From Acidobacteriota bacterium (lineage in GTDB: Bacteria > Acidobacteriota > Terriglobia > Acidiferrales > UBA7541): a stretch of 64,000 nt of DNA. The notes below the pieces were generated by a model. That model was not told where the DNA came from, searched no databases, and saw only the letters and a list, made by a program, of their open reading frames with translations. Position numbers and translations under genes: made by a program. Location of the stretch: NCBI GenBank assembly GCA_027307115.1, contig DAHUXN010000064.1:1-64000 (forward strand), written 5' to 3'. This document shows positions 16,950 to 25,189 of the stretch, piece after piece. Position 1 is the stretch's first letter; the number at the start of each line of letters is the position of its first letter.

Positions 16950-17795
16950 TTACGCCCGGGCTGGTCCCTCTGTTCCCCATTCGTCATGCAACAAACGCCA
17001 CGTTTTCTTATTCCTTTTTTCGAGGCGCATATCCGTAATCGCAAGCAGCGCGAACATCGCCATGTTTGACATAAACAGCACTCCCGCAGCTTCTTTTGAT
17101 TCGAAGTCGCGGTGAATGATTACTCCCGAATCTTGTTGATGTATTCGCGCCGCGATGGACGCAGCCGTTCCGTGAACGTATGTGCAGGCCTTCCTCCAAG
17201 GAAGGTTCACAAGTGCGCGCATCAGAGGGAAACCGTTACCCACAGAGGCGTCGATGGTGGATGCCCGTTCGAAGAGATTTTTCTCACTCCAGTCGTTCTG
17301 GTGAACTTCGTAGCGCTTTCGAACCAAATCATATTTCCGTCGCATCTCTTGCACATCCGCAGGCGGCGTCGAATCCGCTATTTCGGGAATAACATCCTTC
17401 ATATGTTCGAATTCAATCCAGTCTCGAAAATCGGGGAAGTCGGCGTAGTCGTCAGCAATCCGATCGTCCGAAATAACCACAAGGGCGGCGTTAATGATGC
17501 TCTCGACAAGCACACGAATCAGCGCGAAACCATCATCAACTAGCCTGTGCCTGCAGACAATTCGAATCGCTTCTGAGGTATCCACGCACTTGTCGGCGAG
17601 AGCGAAGAAAACGTAATCCTTACGGGTAAAGCCCCCGGCTGTTCGAATTGTCCCGGAAAGCATGTGCTTCCCGAATCGAAGCAGCTCCTTCGAGATATGC
17701 AGCTGATGGGTGTAATTTAGCGTCGGCTTCTCCGACTGGGGAATAGGCGCTTGTCTTGAGTGTGGTTCAAACTCGTTGTCGTCTCGTGCTGGCAT
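16950..17795 (-). CDS. DUF5677-like hypothetical protein
   Basis: Soluble-looking, helical protein of 281 residues. The block FALADKCVDTSEAIRIVCRHRLVDDGFALIRVLVESIINAAL resembles DUF5677 proteins, which contain a conserved R-x-L-x-E helix and have no known function. They are scattered across bacteria and often occur singly or in accessory regions. The gene is a self-contained unit with its own terminator, inserted between the lpt cluster and a signalling gene. Its codon choice uses more A/T third positions than its neighbours, which suggests acquisition. An AAGATT/AATCTT dyad (17836-17852) about 40 bases upstream of the ATG may be an operator. Function cannot be inferred. Confidence 0.75.
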   Translation of the reverse strand: MPARDDNEFEPHSRQAPIPQSEKPTLNYTHQLHISKELLRFGKHMLSGTIRTAGGFTRKDYVFFALADKCVDTSEAIRIVCRHRLVDDGFALIRVLVESIINAALVVISDDRIADDYADFPDFRDWIEFEHMKDVIPEIADSTPPADVQEMRRKYDLVRKRYEVHQNDWSEKNLFERASTIDASVGNGFPLMRALVNLPWRKACTYVHGTAASIAARIHQQDSGVIIHRDFESKEAAGVLFMSNMAMFALLAITDMRLEKRNKKTWRLLHDEWGTEGPARA

Positions 17796-17835
17796 AGCAC
17801 CCCCGTTTGTGGACGTATTTACCTGCGCGTTGCCT

Positions 17836-17852
17836 AAGATTGCTTTAATCTT
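17836..17852. repeat. Small dyad upstream of the DUF5677-like gene
   Basis: AAGATT (17836-17841) and AATCTT (17847-17852) form 6-base inverted arms around a 5-base spacer, about 40 bases upstream of the start. It could be an operator, but no protein or second copy is known. Confidence 0.35.
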
Positions 17853-17900
17853 TGGGGTCTTTACACGCTATCTCGGAAGCCGTCTCCGCCGCAAAGAGAT

Positions 17901-19007
17901 CTAGTTTTCGGGCAGCACGCCGGTGGTGGCGGCGGCTACGCGGTCGCGCGTTGTGTTCTTGACGAGGTACATGGCTTCGTCGGCGAGGTGCAGGAGGCCG
18001 GCTTTGTCGGAGGAATCGATGGGGTAGGAGGCGACGCCGACGCTGGAGGTGATGCGAACGTCCAGTCCTGCGTCTTTCAGCCAAGGTGTCTCTTTGATCA
18101 GGCGATGCAGGCGGCGCGCGACTCGGCAAGCGTTTTCCTTGGAAGTTTGCGGAAGCAGAAGAACGAATTCATCTCCGCCGTAACGGAAAGCGAAATCGAT
18201 CAACCGGCAGTTGTTCTTGACCATGGTGCCGATTTCGCCGAGGAGCTTTGAGCCCATCAGGTGGCCATGCGTGTCGTTCACCATCTTGAAGTGATCTAGG
18301 TCGATGAAGATGAGGGAAAATTCGTAGCTGTAGCGGTGGGAGCGATAAATCTCCGTGTCCAGCATGAAATTCAAATGGCGCGCGTTGTAGAGCGTGGTGC
18401 AATCGTCGGTGATGGTCAGTTCATGGATGCGCTGGACGTGGCGGGCGTTTTCAATGGCGATGGCGGCGTAATCGGCGAGGGCTTCCAGCAGAGCCAGTTC
18501 GCGAGCGCTGAAACCACCGTCACCGACACAGTTGATTAATTCGATGACGCCGAGGCATTGGTCCCGGAAGCGGACGGGCACGGCGACAATCGACTGGGTT
18601 TGCGTTTTTGTTTTCTCGTCCACTTGCGAGAAGAAACGCGAATCTTTGCGCGTGTCCGGCACCACGACGACTTCGCCGGTCTGCGCGACCCATCCGGCGA
18701 TTCCCTGGCCGAGCTTGATGCGCACGTCTTTTAGAGCGTCGGCGCCCTCGCCGGTGGCGATTTCGAAATAAAGTTCCTGCTTTTCCGTGTCCATCAACAG
18801 GAGCGACCAAGTGTCCGGGCGCAGCACTTCGTTGATTTTCTCCATGATAGTGCGGAGAACCTGGTCGAGTTGGAGCGACGACGTGAGCGCCTTGCCGAGC
18901 TCGTGGAAAACGGAGATTTCGCTTCCGTAGCCAGGCTCGACCGGCAACGCGGGGTTGCGGCGGCGCTCCACACCTTCAAAAGGCTTTGATTCGGGCACGT
19001 TTTGCAT
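17901..19007 (-). CDS. GAF-GGDEF diguanylate cyclase
   Basis: Cytoplasmic signalling enzyme expected to make cyclic-di-GMP from two GTP. A GAF sensory domain spans about residues 35-190 (SLLLMDTEKQELYFEIATGEG, LGQGIAGWVAQTG, FSARELALLEALADYAAIAIENA). The GGDEF domain follows, with FIDLDHFKMVNDTHGH and the intact active loop RYGGDEFVLLL near residue 275. No RxxD inhibitory site was clearly identified. ATG 19007 is chosen because a promoter with TATAAT at 19063-19068 puts transcription start near 19056, after two earlier ATGs. ATG 19058 could be used leaderless. It is divergent from the RodZ-like gene, so the pair may share a control region. The signal sensed by GAF is unknown. Confidence 0.9.
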   Translation of the reverse strand: MQNVPESKPFEGVERRRNPALPVEPGYGSEISVFHELGKALTSSLQLDQVLRTIMEKINEVLRPDTWSLLLMDTEKQELYFEIATGEGADALKDVRIKLGQGIAGWVAQTGEVVVVPDTRKDSRFFSQVDEKTKTQTQSIVAVPVRFRDQCLGVIELINCVGDGGFSARELALLEALADYAAIAIENARHVQRIHELTITDDCTTLYNARHLNFMLDTEIYRSHRYSYEFSLIFIDLDHFKMVNDTHGHLMGSKLLGEIGTMVKNNCRLIDFAFRYGGDEFVLLLPQTSKENACRVARRLHRLIKETPWLKDAGLDVRITSSVGVASYPIDSSDKAGLLHLADEAMYLVKNTTRDRVAAATTGVLPEN

Positions 19008-19016
19008 GAGCACGGT

Positions 19017-19035
19017 GAGAGTCCGAATGACTCTC
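19017..19035. repeat. Perfect 7-base inverted repeat in the diguanylate cyclase leader
   Basis: GAGAGTC and GACTCTC flank a 5-base loop between the inferred transcription start and the chosen ATG. In RNA it would form a small stable stem just before the start codon and could influence translation. Confidence 0.5.
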
Positions 19036-19062
19036 CGAGGGCCACCTTCCGGTAGCATTTTC

Positions 19063-19091
19063 ATTATAGGTTTGGTGGCACACGACTGCAA
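19063..19091 (-). promoter_or_regulatory. Promoter of the diguanylate cyclase gene
   Basis: On the minus strand TTGCAG (19091-19086) and a perfect TATAAT (19068-19063) are separated by 17 bases. It lies back to back with the RodZ-like promoter, about 100 bases away. Confidence 0.6.
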
Positions 19092-19162
19092 CCGCCGCGT
19101 TTTTGCGGTGCGCGAAAGACAAATCTGACTCAACGGCATGGTACGGGGCGCAAGACCTTTGA

Positions 19163-19191
19163 TTGACACCCCTCGAGTGGCCGCCTATATT
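19163..19191 (+). promoter_or_regulatory. Strong sigma-70 type promoter of the RodZ-like gene
   Basis: TTGACA (19163-19168), 17-base spacer, TATATT (19186-19191): nearly full consensus with ideal spacing. Transcription would start near 19198, only about 11 bases before ATG 19210, so the leader is very short, and starts upstream of 19198 are ruled out. Confidence 0.8.
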
Positions 19192-19209
19192 TTTTATGCA
19201 GACCTCTCG

Positions 19210-20151
19210 ATGGAATCGACACATCTGTTCGGCGAACATTTGAAACGCGAGCGCGAAATGCGCGGAGTGTCGCTGGAGGAGATTTCCGCGGCGACGCGCA
19301 TCAGCGTGCGCTTTTTGGAAGCGCTCGAGAATGAGCAGTGGGAGCGCCTGCCCGGCGGGATATTCAATCGCGGCTTTATCCGCTCCGTGGCGCGGTTCCT
19401 GGGGTTGGACGAGGAAAACCTGGTGGCCGAATATGCGATGGAAACGCACGAGCGACCGGAAATTGCCGTGTGGACGAAGGAGCCGGTTCGCAAGCGCACC
19501 AACTGGACGGCCATTGGCAGCGCGATTGCGGTGGCAATCTTAGTGGTCGCCGGCGCGTGGTACGTTCATCAGCGCTACGGCGCGGAAATCAGCGCGTGGC
19601 ATCAGGAGCATCCGATTTTTAAGACGCTAGTGGCGCGATTCCACCGTTCGAAAGCGCCTGTATCCAGTCCGCCGACGAATTCTTCAGCCAGCGCGGCCGC
19701 GACTTCCCAAGCGACGCCACCACAGCAGGCTGTCGCGCCTCCACCAGCAGCGCAGACGCCGACGAACGCGGCGCCGCCAAAAAACCCGCAAGCGGATTCT
19801 GCCGCTTCAAGTGCGGCGGCGAAAAATCCGGGCACAACTCCGCCGGCGACGCTGCCCGCGGGGAATCCAGCCGCAGCTGCCGGACTGATGGAGTTGAAGG
19901 TGGAGGCGGGCGAAACGTCCACTGTCAGCGTGCTCGCTGATGGCAAAGTTGTTTTTTCCGGGACGTTGGAAGCGCAACGCACTTTGACTCTGCACGCACA
20001 AAACAGTTTCACTGTTTCGTCAAGTAAATCGAATGCTGTGCTTCTCGAACTCAATGGCCATACCGTTCCGCCGCTGGGGCCACCGGGGGAGCCGGGAAAA
20101 ATCACGCTGACGCGCGATAATTTGAAAGCAAGTCCGGGAGACGACGATTAG
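19210..20151 (+). CDS. rodZ: RodZ-like cell-shape protein (HTH, membrane anchor, DUF4115)
   Basis: Inner-membrane protein of 313 residues expected to link MreB to the peptidoglycan elongation machinery. The N-terminal helix-turn-helix of the RodZ type lies in residues 8-75 (GEHLKREREMRGVSLEEISAATRISVRFLEALENEQWERLP, FIRSVARFLGL). One membrane helix near residues 100-117 (AIGSAIAVAILVVAGAWYV) is followed by a long Ala/Pro/Thr-rich linker and a C-terminal DUF4115-like beta domain (VSVLADGKVVFSGTL, LELNGHTVPPLGPPG). ATG 19210 is fixed by the promoter, since a frame opening at 19138 would start before the transcript. No mre genes are in the window, so the role is inferred from architecture. Confidence 0.85.
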   Translation: MESTHLFGEHLKREREMRGVSLEEISAATRISVRFLEALENEQWERLPGGIFNRGFIRSVARFLGLDEENLVAEYAMETHERPEIAVWTKEPVRKRTNWTAIGSAIAVAILVVAGAWYVHQRYGAEISAWHQEHPIFKTLVARFHRSKAPVSSPPTNSSASAAATSQATPPQQAVAPPPAAQTPTNAAPPKNPQADSAASSAAAKNPGTTPPATLPAGNPAAAAGLMELKVEAGETSTVSVLADGKVVFSGTLEAQRTLTLHAQNSFTVSSSKSNAVLLELNGHTVPPLGPPGEPGKITLTRDNLKASPGDDD

Positions 20152-20185
20152 CAACGAAGTCTCAACTGATGCCCGCGCGGAGATT

Positions 20186-21121
20186 TTGGCGGGCCGTGCG
20201 CGGCCCGAGCGCAAGCTGGCGATTTGCACGGGTGGCGTTTCTCTTTCTCCGGCAGACCGCGCGGAGGCGTTAACCGTGCTGGCTTTGGATACAGAGGAAG
20301 GAGTGGCGCAACGGGCGGCGTCCGCGTTGCTGAGCGTTCCGAGCGATTATTTTCTGGCAGCGCTGGAACGCGCTGATGCGGCGGCCGCGCTTTTCCACTA
20401 CTGCGCCGAAAATCTGGCAGCAAAACCCGGAATCGCGGACGCGCTGGCAAGAAATGGCTCGTGCCCCGCGGCGCTGGTGGAAAAAGTTGCGGGGCAGCTG
20501 ACCGCAGCGGGAATTCAGGCACTGCTCGATAATCTGGAGCGGCTGACTTCGTCTCCGGCCCTAGTGATTGCGCTGGCATCATCGACGGCTGCGAGCCCAG
20601 AGCAACGGAATCAGATTGCAGAACTACAAAAAGGGGCGCTCGACGCGAAAGATCTGGAAGAAGCGGTCGCCATCGCCTCGGTGGACGTTGAAAAGCGCAA
20701 GACGCTGATCCAGCGACTTTCCAAAATGAATGTGGTGCAACGTGTACAGCTGGGGCTGCTCGGCGGACGCGAAGAGCGCATCGCGCTGATCCGCGACCCG
20801 AATAAAGTGGTCCAGCGGGCCGTGCTGCAATCGGCGCGTCTGACTGAGTCGGAGGTGGAGGCGTTTGCCGCGATGACGGTGCTTTCCGGCGAAGTGCTGC
20901 GGTCGATTTCAATTAACCGCCTGTGGATGAAGAATTACAGCATCGTTCGCAACCTGACCACCAATTCAAAGACGCCGCTCGATATTTCGCTGCACCTGCT
21001 TCCGCGGTTGACGGTGCGCGACCTGAAAATTCTGGCGACAAATAAAAACGTGCCGGAGACGCTGCGATCGATGGCTGCCAAGATGGACCGGAAGCGCAAC
21101 GAGACCCGAAAAGAATCTTAG
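20186..21121 (+). CDS. Helical-repeat hypothetical protein
   Basis: Unrecognised 311-residue soluble protein, alpha-helical and alanine/leucine-rich, with repeated helix pairs such as VLALDTEEGVAQRAASALLSVP and IALIRDPNKVVQRAVLQSARLTE that resemble HEAT-type or DUF2336-like solenoids. No catalytic motif, signal peptide or membrane segment is visible. It follows the RodZ-like gene by 34 bases on the same strand and may be co-transcribed. The start is uncertain: TTG 20186 is the first start codon in the frame, while the frame is open further upstream into the rodZ end without a good ATG. A role in envelope or shape regulation is a guess from position only. Confidence 0.65.
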   Translation: MAGRARPERKLAICTGGVSLSPADRAEALTVLALDTEEGVAQRAASALLSVPSDYFLAALERADAAAALFHYCAENLAAKPGIADALARNGSCPAALVEKVAGQLTAAGIQALLDNLERLTSSPALVIALASSTAASPEQRNQIAELQKGALDAKDLEEAVAIASVDVEKRKTLIQRLSKMNVVQRVQLGLLGGREERIALIRDPNKVVQRAVLQSARLTESEVEAFAAMTVLSGEVLRSISINRLWMKNYSIVRNLTTNSKTPLDISLHLLPRLTVRDLKILATNKNVPETLRSMAAKMDRKRNETRKES

Positions 21122-21186
21122 TTGGAAGTCACGACCGCGAACGATCTTCCAGCGGTCTTGGTGGATTTCAAAATAGTACCGGATAA

Positions 21187-22584
21187 TTATTTCGCGGGAG
21201 CGGCGAGAGAGGCTGCGATTTTTTTCGCGTACTCGCGGGCCTTGGCCAGGATTTGAGGCTGGTCGAGCGTCAACATCTGGCGATGCTGCATGACGATTTT
21301 GCCGCCGATGATTACCGTGTCGGCGTCACTGGCCTTGAGCGCATAAACGAGTTGCGAATAGACGTTGTACATAGGTGTCGCGTGGGGAGCGTCCGTGCGG
21401 ATCAGAATCACGTCCGCCTTCTTGGCCGCTTCGAGCGAACCGATTTGCTTTTCCATGTGCAAGGCGCGGGCGCCATTGATGGTAGCCATGGCTACGACTT
21501 GCTCTGCCGGTAAAGCGCGGGGATCCATGCGCGCGAGTTTCTGGAGCTTTGCCGCCAGGTCCATTTCCTCGAACATATCGAGATCGTTGTTGCTCGCGGC
21601 CCCGTCAGTGCCCAATCCGACGGGCACGCCCGCTGCAATTAAGTCCACGATGGGGCTCGCGCCGCTGGCGAGTTTCATGTTACTGGAAGGATTGTGGACG
21701 CAGCCGACGCCGCGGCTGGCCAGCAATTTCATATCGCCGGGATCCACCCAAACGCAATGCGCCGCGGTGATATCCGGCCCGAGGACGCCGATGTTTTCCA
21801 GATATGCGGTGGGCGAGAGCCCGTATTTCGCGCGGCTCTGCTCGCCTTCGAAGGGCGCTTCGGCGAGGTGAATCAAAATCGGCGCGTGATATTTGTGGGC
21901 CAGCGCCGCCGCTTCCTGCAACGTTTTCGTCGAGCAGGTGTAAATGGAATGCGGCGCAATGGCCGGCGTGATCAGCGGATCGCCCTGCCAGTGCTTAATA
22001 TAATTCTCCGTGTAAGCGAGCATTTGCGGCACGCTTTTATTATCCGGCGCGGGAAAGTCGATGATGGTCTCGCCGAGGACGCCGCGCATTCCCGCTTCCT
22101 TGGTCGCGCGCGCCACTTCGTCTTCGAAGTAGTACATGTCCGCATAGGTGGTGGTGCCGCCGCGCAGCATTTCTAGGACGCCGAGCCGCGTGCCCCAGGT
22201 AACGAAATCTGGCATAACGTTGCGGGCCTCGGCGGGGAAAATATATTTTTGCAGCCAGTCGTTCAGCGAGACATCGTCGGCGAGGCCGCGGAAGAGGCTC
22301 ATAGCCGCGTGAGCATGGCCGTTGACCAGGCCGGGCATCACGATTTCATCGTGCGCGTCAATCGTGCGGGCCGCATCGTAGCGCGACGCGATGTCGTTGT
22401 GCGTGCCTACGGCGACAATCGAGTCGCCGCGGATGGCGACCGCGCCGTCGTTATAAATGTGGCGGGCCGCGTCCATTGTTACTACCGTGCCGCCGGTGAT
22501 GATCAAATCGACATGCGTTTTCGACTGAGCAGAAAGAGTGTTGGTGATGGAAAGAAATAGGAAAGCGAAAAGGAGTTTTTTCAC
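21187..22584 (-). CDS. Exported amidohydrolase, SAH/MTA/guanine-deaminase type
   Basis: Metal-dependent deaminase of 465 residues from the MtaD/TrzA branch of the amidohydrolase family. These enzymes typically deaminate 5'-methylthioadenosine, S-adenosylhomocysteine or related purine derivatives. The metal and catalytic residues are present: NGHAH near residue 89, a PHSIYTC histidine, IHLAEAP, and GLGTDGAASNND. GTG 22584, with GAGG 7 bases upstream, is better than a TTG four codons earlier. Unusually, the mature domain is preceded by a signal peptide (KKLLFAFLFLSITNTLSAQ), so it probably acts in the periplasm. It is the last gene of the nucleoside salvage operon. The true substrate is unknown. 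Confidence 0.9.
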   Translation of the reverse strand: MKKLLFAFLFLSITNTLSAQSKTHVDLIITGGTVVTMDAARHIYNDGAVAIRGDSIVAVGTHNDIASRYDAARTIDAHDEIVMPGLVNGHAHAAMSLFRGLADDVSLNDWLQKYIFPAEARNVMPDFVTWGTRLGVLEMLRGGTTTYADMYYFEDEVARATKEAGMRGVLGETIIDFPAPDNKSVPQMLAYTENYIKHWQGDPLITPAIAPHSIYTCSTKTLQEAAALAHKYHAPILIHLAEAPFEGEQSRAKYGLSPTAYLENIGVLGPDITAAHCVWVDPGDMKLLASRGVGCVHNPSSNMKLASGASPIVDLIAAGVPVGLGTDGAASNNDLDMFEEMDLAAKLQKLARMDPRALPAEQVVAMATINGARALHMEKQIGSLEAAKKADVILIRTDAPHATPMYNVYSQLVYALKASDADTVIIGGKIVMQHRQMLTLDQPQILAKAREYAKKIAASLAAPAK

Positions 22585-22644
22585 GATGGGCCTCAATGGG
22601 AATGAGAGTCTAACAGCGTTTGCCGACGGCCGCGCCAGTGAAGG

Positions 22645-23037
22645 CTACAAATTCGAAGAATCGAAGGGCCGAGGCAGCAACTTCGACGAATTTTCGCGCT
22701 CAACTTTACCCTTCAGATTCGCGAGAATCACCGGCACATCGCCGCAAAATTCCCAGATGATCTGGCGGCACGCACCGCAGGGCGGCGTGAGATCATCGGC
22801 ATCGGTGACAACGGCGATGGCCTCGAATTCGCGCTCGCCTTCCGAAATGGCCTTGAAAATGGCGACACGCTCGGCGCAAATCGTCAGGCCGTAGCTGGCG
22901 TTTTCGACGTTGCAGCCGCCAAATGTGCGGCCGGACTTGGTGCGCACGGCCGCGCCGACGTGAAACTCAGAAAAAGGCGCATGGGCATACTCGCGCGCCT
23001 GACGCGCCGCCGCTATCAATTTTTCTTCGTCGCTCAA
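22645..23037 (-). CDS. cdd: Cytidine deaminase
   Basis: Deaminates cytidine and deoxycytidine to uridine and deoxyuridine in the cytoplasm. The 130-residue, single-domain form has the zinc ligands and catalytic glutamate in NVENASYGLTICAER (CAE) and the paired cysteines in PPCGACRQII. FKAISEGEREFEAIAV and the C-terminal DVPVILANLKGK complete the fold. Its size suggests the tetrameric (short) class. It lies 19 bases after the purine phosphorylase gene on the minus strand, so it feeds uridine to the pyrimidine phosphorylase encoded upstream in the same operon. Confidence 0.95.
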   Translation of the reverse strand: MSDEEKLIAAARQAREYAHAPFSEFHVGAAVRTKSGRTFGGCNVENASYGLTICAERVAIFKAISEGEREFEAIAVVTDADDLTPPCGACRQIIWEFCGDVPVILANLKGKVERENSSKLLPRPFDSSNL

Positions 23038-23056
23038 ACTTTATTCCCTGGCTCGC

Positions 23057-23923
23057 TCAATTCAAACCCGCCGCGATGCGCGGCAGCACGGCGCGCAACA
23101 GCGCGATGAACTGGCTCTGCACGCGTTCGCCCGTCGCCAGCACTTCCCCGTGATCGAGGGGCTTGTCGAGAATTCCCGCGGCCATATTTGTGACGCAGGA
23201 AATTCCAAGAATGCGGATTCCCATGTGGCGCGCGGCGATCACTTCGGGCACGGTCGACATGCCAACAACATCCGCGCCGATTGTACGCAAGTAGCGAATC
23301 TCCGCTGGCGTTTCGTAACTGGGACCCGTGAGCGCCGCATACACGCCTTCTGAAACTTCGATGCCTAAGCGCCGCGCCTCTTCGAGCGCCGCCGCCCGGT
23401 ATTCTTTATCGTAAGCGCGCGTCATATCCGGAAAGCGCGGCCCAAAGCGTTCGTCGTTCGGCCCAATCAGCGGATTCGAGCCTTGCAAGTTAATGTGGTC
23501 GCGCATAACGATTAGCGTTCCCTGCTTGAAACCCAGATTGATGCCACCGGCGGCATTCGTCAAGACGGCGGCGCGGACGCCCAAGCGCGCGAAAACGCGC
23601 ATCGGGAAAATTACGTCCTTGAGGGAATAGCCTTCGTAGAAATGCGCGCGGCCCTGCATTGCGGCGACGGCCACATTCCCAGCTTTGCCAATGACGAGGC
23701 GTCCGGCGTGGCCAACCGCCGTCGAACGCGGGAAATGCGGGATGCGCTCGTAGGGAATTCGCGTGGCGGATTCGAGTCCATCGGCGAACGCGCCCAGTCC
23801 TGAGCCGAGCACCAGCGCGATTTTGGGCCGCAGCTTTGTTTTGGAGCGAATGAACTTCGCAGCTCGTTCGGCTCGCGCGAATTCTTCACCGCCGGAGGAT
23901 TTCGCATTGGCGCGCGCGCTCAC
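23057..23923 (-). CDS. punA: Purine-nucleoside phosphorylase
   Basis: Cleaves inosine and guanosine with phosphate to give free base and ribose-1-phosphate. The 288-residue protein matches the trimeric PNP class, with GSGLGAFADGLE (phosphate loop), FPRSTAVGHAGRLV, LTNAAGGIN and GMSTVPEVIAARHMG. The start is a GTG at 23923 that overlaps the nupC stop (GTGA), so it is translationally coupled. The extra N-terminal residues (SARANAKSSGG) are not conserved. It belongs to the MPE-pdp-nupC-punA-cdd-deaminase operon. Substrate preference within the family is not settled by sequence. Confidence 0.95.
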   Translation of the reverse strand: MSARANAKSSGGEEFARAERAAKFIRSKTKLRPKIALVLGSGLGAFADGLESATRIPYERIPHFPRSTAVGHAGRLVIGKAGNVAVAAMQGRAHFYEGYSLKDVIFPMRVFARLGVRAAVLTNAAGGINLGFKQGTLIVMRDHINLQGSNPLIGPNDERFGPRFPDMTRAYDKEYRAAALEEARRLGIEVSEGVYAALTGPSYETPAEIRYLRTIGADVVGMSTVPEVIAARHMGIRILGISCVTNMAAGILDKPLDHGEVLATGERVQSQFIALLRAVLPRIAAGLN

Positions 23924-25155
23924 TTGAGCATGATTCCGACAATGGACGCGGACATCAAATTCGCGGCGGTTCCGGCAAGCATCGCGCGCATTCCCAAACG
24001 GGCGAGTTCGTCTCTTTTATTCGGGGCGAGCGCGCCAATGCCGCCGATCTGGATGCCGATGGAACTGAAATTCGCGAATCCGCAGAGTGCGTAGGTGGCA
24101 ATCGTGAATGAGCGCGGATCGAGAACCGCTTTCATGGGACCCAAACGTCCGTAGGCGATCAATTCGTTGAGCACCATGCGTGTACCGAGCAGGCTGCCGA
24201 TATTGCCCGCGTCGTGCCACGGCACGCCGATCAACCAGGCCACTGGCGCGAGTATCCATCCGAACAGTTGCTCGAGGCTCGACGGAAAATATTTGAGGCC
24301 GTGCGGAGCAAGCCAGTTGTGGAGGCCGCCCAGAATGCCGTCGCACAGATAAATAATGGCGATAAACGAAATCAGCATGGCCGCAACGTTGAGCGCGAGA
24401 TGCAGGCCGTCGATTGTGCCGCGCGACAGCGCGCCAAGGGCGTTCGGATCCTTTTCGAGATTGGCCATTTCGACGCGGCCGGCGGTGACTGGTTTCTCGG
24501 TTTCCGGGACGAGCATCTTCGAAAGGAGAAGCGTCCCGGGCGCCGTCATGATGACGGCGGTGATTAAATGTTTCGCGTCGACGCCAAAGGCGATGTAGGC
24601 CGCCATGATTCCGCCCGAGACATGGGCCATGCCGCTGGTCATAATGGTCATCAATTCCGATTTCGTGGCGTCCGGCAGATATGGACGAATGGTGAGCGGC
24701 GCTTCGGTCTGGCCCATGAAAATGCTGGCGGCGATGTTGAGCGACTCGGCGCCGCTGGCGGCCATCAGCCTGGTCATTACTTTCGCGGCCTGCTTGACGA
24801 TAAACGGCATCACGCCGTAGTAGTAAAGCAGTGCGAAGAGTGCCGCGATAAAGATGATCGTGGGCAGGACTTGAAATGCGAAATAAAAACCCATCTTCGA
24901 ATTCTGGGCTCCGAGATCGCCAAAAACGAACGTAGAACCATAAAACGCATAGGAAAGAAGCTTGTCGACCGCGCCGCCAATGAAACTGAAAGTGGCGCGG
25001 CCGATGCTGGTATCGAGGACAATAAATGCAAAAGTGATTTGAAGCGCGAGGCCCCAAAGAACGGTTTTGAGGCGAATGGCGCGGCGATTCGTCGAGCAAA
25101 GATAAGCGAGGGCGAGAATAGTGATCATGCCCAGCAAACCAACCCAGCGATGCAT
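23920..25155 (-). CDS. nupC: Concentrative nucleoside transporter (NupC family)
   Basis: Inner-membrane cation/nucleoside symporter of 411 residues that brings nucleosides into the cell. The CNT family order of segments is present: an N-terminal trio of membrane helices, a conserved core with SIFMGQTEAPLTIRPYL (substrate- and cation-binding) and a C-terminal region with ANFSSIGIQIGGIGALAP and RMVLNELIAYG. Length is typical of bacterial CNT proteins. It starts 34 bases after the pyrimidine phosphorylase and overlaps the next gene, so uptake and phosphorolysis are made together. Confidence 0.95.
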   Translation of the reverse strand: MHRWVGLLGMITILALAYLCSTNRRAIRLKTVLWGLALQITFAFIVLDTSIGRATFSFIGGAVDKLLSYAFYGSTFVFGDLGAQNSKMGFYFAFQVLPTIIFIAALFALLYYYGVMPFIVKQAAKVMTRLMAASGAESLNIAASIFMGQTEAPLTIRPYLPDATKSELMTIMTSGMAHVSGGIMAAYIAFGVDAKHLITAVIMTAPGTLLLSKMLVPETEKPVTAGRVEMANLEKDPNALGALSRGTIDGLHLALNVAAMLISFIAIIYLCDGILGGLHNWLAPHGLKYFPSSLEQLFGWILAPVAWLIGVPWHDAGNIGSLLGTRMVLNELIAYGRLGPMKAVLDPRSFTIATYALCGFANFSSIGIQIGGIGALAPNKRDELARLGMRAMLAGTAANLMSASIVGIMLK

Positions 25156-25189
25156 TCCACTCTCCCGAAAAATTAGCGATTGCGGACAA

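Noticed and set aside
24017-25189. A 390-residue minus-strand frame
   Set aside because: Same strand but a different frame from nupC, which has the conserved transporter motifs; arginine- and serine-rich with no family.
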